Assembly: GCA_039026555.1 (NCBI GenBank)
Contig: JBCCMB010000131.1
Span: 1 to 7,693 of the forward strand
Reading direction: 5' to 3'
DNA length: 7,693 bases
Source of the DNA: JBCCMB01 sp039026555
GTDB taxonomy: Bacteria; Pseudomonadota; Alphaproteobacteria; Caulobacterales; Hyphomonadaceae
The notes below the pieces were generated by a model that worked only from the letters and a program-made list of their open reading frames with translations, was not told the DNA's origin and did no database searches. Shown here in pieces: positions 4,380 to 7,693 of the stretch. Every line of letters starts with the position of its first letter. Position 1 is the first letter of the stretch. The position numbers and the translations under genes were made by a program.

Positions 4380-4693
4380 GCCAGTCTCCCTTTAGTGTTT
4401 GGCGAATGGCTAGGCGTGGCGACGGCTGTCGTCAAGCGCGCGAGTTTCTGCGTAGAAATTCAAAAGAAAAAGGCCCTACAAATCACGCGCATACGGCCGC
4501 AAAACAACATAAAACGTCGTTAAACGCGACATACGCTCACTCCCACATACTTAGCTCCCTTCAACCTCAGAAACCGATCACAATCAGTTAACGAATCTCC
4601 ACTAAGGGTTGCATTTGGGGTTGGACGCATGCGGGCAAGATGAAGCGTCATTGGCGCGCCATGCGATCGCCAGGACGTTTTGGGAGATGCGTC
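4380..4693. other. Divergent intergenic region between fabI and the chemoreceptor gene
   Basis: A 314-base gap. The left ~60 bases hold the fabI ribosome binding site and probable promoter. The middle (about 4455-4610) is A- and C-rich and contains TTAA-bearing sequences and one GANTC site (GAATC in TTAACGAATCTCC), but no full CtrA site (TTAA-N7-TTAA). GACGCAT (4623-4629) and ATGCGTC (4687-4693) form a spaced 7-bp inverted repeat before the chemoreceptor start. I cannot assign that gene's promoter with confidence. An in-frame upstream ATG at 4640 would add 18 Arg-rich residues, but the ribosome binding site supports 4694. Confidence 0.5.
4386..4435 (-). promoter_or_regulatory. Predicted fabI promoter and ribosome binding site
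   Basis: On the minus strand, TTGACG (4435-4430) is followed after 17 bases by TAGCCA, a poor sigma-70 -10. Alphaproteobacterial -10 elements are often weak, and GCCTAGCC resembles the Caulobacter-type GCTANAWC. AAAGGGAG (4393-4386) is a strong ribosome binding site six bases before the fabI ATG. The promoter call is tentative; the ribosome binding site is secure. Confidence 0.5.
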
Positions 4694-6859
4694 ATGATGA
4701 AGGCATTCGATCGACTACCTATTGCAACGAAGCTAACCAGTCTTGTTGTTGGCTCTGGACTAATCCTGGGCGGAACGCTCGGCGTTGCAAGCTACACTCA
4801 AATCGTTGAGCAGCTTCGTGTCGATGAGGGGGAAAAACTGGTTGGCCTAGCGGAATCGCGACGCGACGCGCTCGACCAATACTTGCTCTCCATTGAAGAT
4901 GACCTTACCGCAATCGCGGCGAACCCGAACACGCTGGACGCGCTTACCGCGTTTGAAACCGGTTGGGGCGATCTCATCTTCAATCAAATGGATACGCTGC
5001 AAGAGCTCTACATTGTCGAGAACCCGCACCCGCTCGGCGAAAAGCACAATCTGGATGCGGCGCTCGACGGCTCGACCTATTCCGCAGCGCACGCCGAACA
5101 CCATCCCTGGTTCCGCGAGTTTTTAGAGAAACGCGGCTATTATGACATCTTCTTGTTCTCGAATGACGGCTCTTTAGTCTACACGGTCTTCAAGGAGCTG
5201 GATTACGCCACCAATCTGAGAACGGGCGAATACGCCGACTCGGATCTAGGTAATGCGTTCCGCGCCGCGGCGGATTTGTTGAACGCAGGCGAAACCGCCT
5301 TTTTCGACTTCCAACCCTACGCCCCGAGCCATGGCGCGCCGGCGAGCTTTATCTCCACGCCCATCATGGGCGCAGACGGCCAAAAGGCGGGCGTTCTTGT
5401 CTATCAAATGCCAATCGATCAGATGGACGCCCTTCTTCAATCCCGCGCCGGACTGGGCGAAACCGGCGAGACCTTTGTCGTCGGCCGAGACGGCCTGATG
5501 CGCTCCAACGCCATCCATGCGGGCGAGCCGACAATCTTGAAAACCAAAGTGTCTTCGGCCCTTCTCGATTGGACCAAGTTTGGCGAAACGCATCTGGCGG
5601 AAGGCGAGGGCTATTTGGGACATGAGGTCTTCGCGGCGTCTGCGCCTCTCACATTTGAAGGCGCTGAATGGCGCGTGGTCGCAAAGCAAGATGTCAGCGA
5701 AGCGTTCGCCAGCGCAGCCAGCATCCGAAACGCGACGACGCTCCTAACGCTCGGCGTGATCACGCTGACAACGCTGCTGGGCTGGCTGTTCGCCCGGCGC
5801 ATCGCCAAGCCGGTGCAAGCCCTCTCCAATTCTACGAGACGCATCGCCGACGGAGAGCAGGGCGTCGCCGTTCCCGGCGTCGATCGCGCGGATGAATTGG
5901 GACCGCTCGCCCAAGCGATTGAATTGTTCGCCGATGCAATGGCGCAAAACGCCGAAGCCGCCGCACGTGAGCAAGAAGAAACGCAAGCGCGCGCCGACGA
6001 GGCAGCAGCACGCGCCGCGGAAATTGACAAGCTCGCCGGCGACTTCCAATCCGTTGTCGGCGCCGCCATCGCCGAGATGCAATCGGCGACCGGAAACCTT
6101 GATGAAAACGCCTCCGCAATGTCGCGCATCGCCACGGACACGGAAGATAAATCCGACAGCGTCGCCACATCCTCTCAGATCGCCGCCGCGAATGTGCAAA
6201 GCGTCGCAGCCGCAACCGAAGAGCTCTCCGCCTCGATCGCCGACATCAGCCACAAAATCGTTGAAGCCAACGCGTCTACAACTCAAGCAGCGGCGCGCGC
6301 CGAAAACATGCAGGGTCGCGTGACGGAAATGGAGACGGCCGCGACCTCCATCGGCGAGGTGGTGGAATTGATCACCTCTATCGCCGCGCAAACCAATCTG
6401 CTCGCCCTGAACGCAACCATTGAGGCCGCCCGGGCCGGCGACGCCGGCAAAGGCTTCGCCGTGGTCGCAACCGAAGTCAAAGCGCTCGCCTCGCAAACAG
6501 CGAATGCGACAGATGACATTCAACAGCAGGTCGACGCCATCCAGTCGACGACGCATGAGGCGGTGAACGGCATCCGTGAGATTATCGAAGTGATCGGAGC
6601 GCTTGAGAAATCCTCTGAAGAAATCTCCGCCGCCATGTCGCAGCAATCCGCCGCCACGCAGGAAATCTCCTCCAGTGTCCAGCAGGCAGCCGGCGGCGTG
6701 CAGGACGTCGACAGCAATATCGGCTCTGTGCGCGACGCCGCCGGCGAAGCCGGCGCGGCTGCGAAGCGCGTGAAATCAGCCGGAGACACGGTCGGCTCGC
6801 AATCGACGAATCTCAAAACGGAAGTTGAGAACTTCCTTAAGCGTATCCGCGCAGCGTAA
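4694..6859 (+). CDS. Methyl-accepting chemotaxis protein, transmembrane with periplasmic sensor
   Basis: A 721-residue chemoreceptor of the inner membrane. Transmembrane helix 1 is about residues 14-33 and helix 2 about 348-366. Between them is a roughly 310-residue periplasmic sensor containing HHPWFREFLEKRGYYDIFLFSNDGSLVYTVFKELDYATNL and a second ligand-domain-like half, GLGETGETFVVGRDGLMRSN. This looks like a two-lobed Cache-type fold; the ligand is unknown. A HAMP domain follows (about 367-420), then a long Ala/Glu-rich coiled coil. The conserved signalling hairpin tip is QTNLLALNATIEAARAGDAG (566-585), which contacts CheA/CheW. There is no C-terminal NWETF-type tether for CheR. GGGAG (4682-4686) lies seven bases before ATGATG at 4694, supporting this start. 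No che genes are adjacent, so it is an orphan receptor feeding a cluster elsewhere. Confidence 0.93.
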   Translation: MMKAFDRLPIATKLTSLVVGSGLILGGTLGVASYTQIVEQLRVDEGEKLVGLAESRRDALDQYLLSIEDDLTAIAANPNTLDALTAFETGWGDLIFNQMDTLQELYIVENPHPLGEKHNLDAALDGSTYSAAHAEHHPWFREFLEKRGYYDIFLFSNDGSLVYTVFKELDYATNLRTGEYADSDLGNAFRAAADLLNAGETAFFDFQPYAPSHGAPASFISTPIMGADGQKAGVLVYQMPIDQMDALLQSRAGLGETGETFVVGRDGLMRSNAIHAGEPTILKTKVSSALLDWTKFGETHLAEGEGYLGHEVFAASAPLTFEGAEWRVVAKQDVSEAFASAASIRNATTLLTLGVITLTTLLGWLFARRIAKPVQALSNSTRRIADGEQGVAVPGVDRADELGPLAQAIELFADAMAQNAEAAAREQEETQARADEAAARAAEIDKLAGDFQSVVGAAIAEMQSATGNLDENASAMSRIATDTEDKSDSVATSSQIAAANVQSVAAATEELSASIADISHKIVEANASTTQAAARAENMQGRVTEMETAATSIGEVVELITSIAAQTNLLALNATIEAARAGDAGKGFAVVATEVKALASQTANATDDIQQQVDAIQSTTHEAVNGIREIIEVIGALEKSSEEISAAMSQQSAATQEISSSVQQAAGGVQDVDSNIGSVRDAAGEAGAAAKRVKSAGDTVGSQSTNLKTEVENFLKRIRAA

Positions 6860-6860
6860 G

Positions 6861-6908
6861 CGCGGTCTAGGCGCCGGATCGATCCACATCGACAAGACCG
6901 CGGCTTTT
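6861..6908 (+). terminator. Probable terminator of the chemoreceptor gene, inside the ribD 3' end
   Basis: CGCGGTCT (6861-6868) and AGACCGCG (6895-6902) form a perfect 8-bp GC-rich stem, followed by GCTTTT (6903-6908). The 26-base loop contains the perfect palindrome GGATCGATCC (6876-6885), which could pair internally. It starts two bases after the chemoreceptor stop and lies almost wholly within the end of the opposing ribD gene, whose stop codon is in the left arm. The long loop lowers confidence. Confidence 0.5.
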
Positions 6909-7514
6909 GAGGGCGGCGGCCAAAGGCGATGAGGGCGAGACCCTAATTCGGGTGAGCCCTTCTTGCGCCATTCGCGCGAGCGCAGCTTCAAAGCTCTCGC
7001 CGCGACCCAAGTAAAACTCGCCGTCATAGCTATCGGCAGACGGATCCAGCGATACGAGGGGCCGACCGTCGCGAACCACTTTGAAGAAGCCTGCATTCAC
7101 CGCTTCGGCGTTATCTCGCAACACCCCCACCTCGCAAACGACGCCCGCGGCGCGCAGGCGATCGAGCCCGCCCGATCCTTGCGGGTGCGGATCCAAACAC
7201 GCCGCGACCACGCGCGATACGCTCGCATTGATAAGATGTTCAGAGCATGAAGGCGTCCCAGACGATCGCTCGCTACAAGGCTCTAGTGTGACGTACGCTG
7301 TCGCGCCAACGGCTTTGTCGCCGGCGATCGCAAGCGCGGCTTCCTCCGCGTGCGGGCGTCCACCCTCGCCTGTCGCCGCTTCGCCGACAATCTCGCCATT
7401 CGCAACGATGACGCAGCCGACGGACGGATTGGGCGCCGTTCGTCCCAATTGCGCGCGCGCTAAATCCAATGCGCGCGCCATCCATTTGGCGTCGTCGGGC
7501 GCTGCGACGGTCAA
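6867..7514 (-). CDS. ribD: RibD-like pyrimidine deaminase with a reduced reductase domain
   Basis: A 215-residue protein matching the N-terminal deaminase half of RibD, which deaminates the diaminopyrimidine intermediate of riboflavin synthesis. It has WMARALDLA, PNPSVGCVIV (28-37), zinc ligands His55 in HAEEAAL plus Cys80 and Cys90 in EPCSERSSGTPSCSEHL, and proton-shuttle Glu57. DPHPQGSGG and NAGFFK (140-145) mark the domain end. Full RibD is about 360 residues. Here GRPLVSL begins the reductase fold but jumps to ALARMAQEGLTRIRV...LAAALKSRGLVD, resembling its late part, so about 100 central residues including the NADPH site are missing. It is intact in frame and so not an obvious pseudogene, but the reductase should be inactive. 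The TTG start at 7514 overlaps the gpmA stop (TTGA), with no strong ribosome binding site, suggesting translational coupling. An ATG at codon 12 would cut the first conserved helix. Confidence 0.8.
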   Translation of the reverse strand: MTVAAPDDAKWMARALDLARAQLGRTAPNPSVGCVIVANGEIVGEAATGEGGRPHAEEAALAIAGDKAVGATAYVTLEPCSERSSGTPSCSEHLINASVSRVVAACLDPHPQGSGGLDRLRAAGVVCEVGVLRDNAEAVNAGFFKVVRDGRPLVSLDPSADSYDGEFYLGRGESFEAALARMAQEGLTRIRVSPSSPLAAALKSRGLVDVDRSGA

Positions 7515-7693
7515 ACCGCCGGGATCTCGGTGGCGCGTTCGGCATCGAGATAGCGCGCAGCTGTCGCCTTGCGGCCCTCCAGATCGATTAGAAGCGGATT
7601 GCCTGTCGGAATTTCAACGCTGGTGATTGCATCGTCCGACACGTTGAAAAGATGCTTCACAATCGCCCGAAGAGAATTGCCGTGCGCGGCGAC
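7511..7693 (-). CDS. gpmA: 2,3-bisphosphoglycerate-dependent phosphoglycerate mutase, C-terminal part
   Basis: Reading the minus strand from the window edge gives 60 residues ending at TGA: VAAHGNSLRAIVKHL (first 15), then DDAITSVEIPTGNPLLIDL and RYLDAERATEIPAV. AHGNSLRAIVK is the hallmark C-terminal active-site block of GpmA, whose His is catalytic, and the EIPTGNPL motif follows in the family. The enzyme interconverts 3- and 2-phosphoglycerate in glycolysis and gluconeogenesis. The N-terminal part lies beyond the window. Its stop overlaps the ribD TTG start by four bases (7511-7514), so the two are likely co-transcribed, though metabolically unrelated. Confidence 0.88.
   Translation of the reverse strand, partial: VAAHGNSLRAIVKHLFNVSDDAITSVEIPTGNPLLIDLEGRKATAARYLDAERATEIPAV

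Noticed and set aside
4515..4600. CtrA binding sites in the chemoreceptor upstream region
   Set aside because: TTAA half-sites are present, but none has a second TTAA at the required N7 spacing.
5611..6646. Long minus-strand open frames of 127-300 residues
   Set aside because: They are shadows of the chemoreceptor coding region, caused by its GC-rich, Ala-rich codons; no recognisable domains.
7081..7626. Plus-strand 181-residue open frame
   Set aside because: It is antisense to ribD and gpmA, both of which have clear family motifs.

Overview
The window looks like chromosomal DNA from a GC-rich alphaproteobacterium. The best lineage clue is a MipZ/ParA-type ATPase at 629-1408, because MipZ is an alphaproteobacterial division-site regulator. 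FabI, the chemoreceptor and RibD have sequence styles consistent with this, and core promoters of the TTGACG type and strong GGGAG-like ribosome binding sites recur. I cannot name the genus; a Caulobacterales/Maricaulales-like or Rhizobiales-like relative is a guess.

Layout. Positions 1-475 hold no gene but a dense cluster of palindromic repeats: two tandem copies and one inverted copy of a roughly 70-120 bp unit, around an inverted pair of REP-like palindromes. Three plus-strand genes follow: a MipZ-like ATPase behind a sequence matching a sigma-54 (-24/-12) promoter, uridine kinase (udk), and, after a 310-base AT-rich gap, a secreted CAP-domain protein. The CAP gene's start region carries two face-to-face sequences that each match the Pho box consensus at 16 of 18 positions. 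Convergent to it on the minus strand is fabI (enoyl-ACP reductase). Divergent from fabI is a 721-residue methyl-accepting chemotaxis protein. The right end carries a minus-strand pair: the C-terminal end of gpmA (phosphoglycerate mutase, cut by the window edge), overlapping by four bases a ribD-like gene that keeps its deaminase domain but has lost most of its reductase domain.

The genes do not form one pathway. They are housekeeping (udk, fabI, ribD, gpmA), spatial regulation (MipZ-like), envelope or secreted (CAP protein) and sensory (MCP) functions in mostly single-gene transcription units. The only convincing operon-like contact is gpmA-ribD. I see no mobile element with a transposase, no CRISPR array, no tRNA or rRNA, and no obvious defence or biosynthetic cluster.

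The points most worth following are regulatory or evolutionary: the dyad of Pho-box-like sites at a probably leaderless gene, the sigma-54 promoter of the MipZ-like gene, the repeat family whose hairpin stems change sequence but stay paired, the non-canonical FabI active-site loop and the internally shortened RibD.
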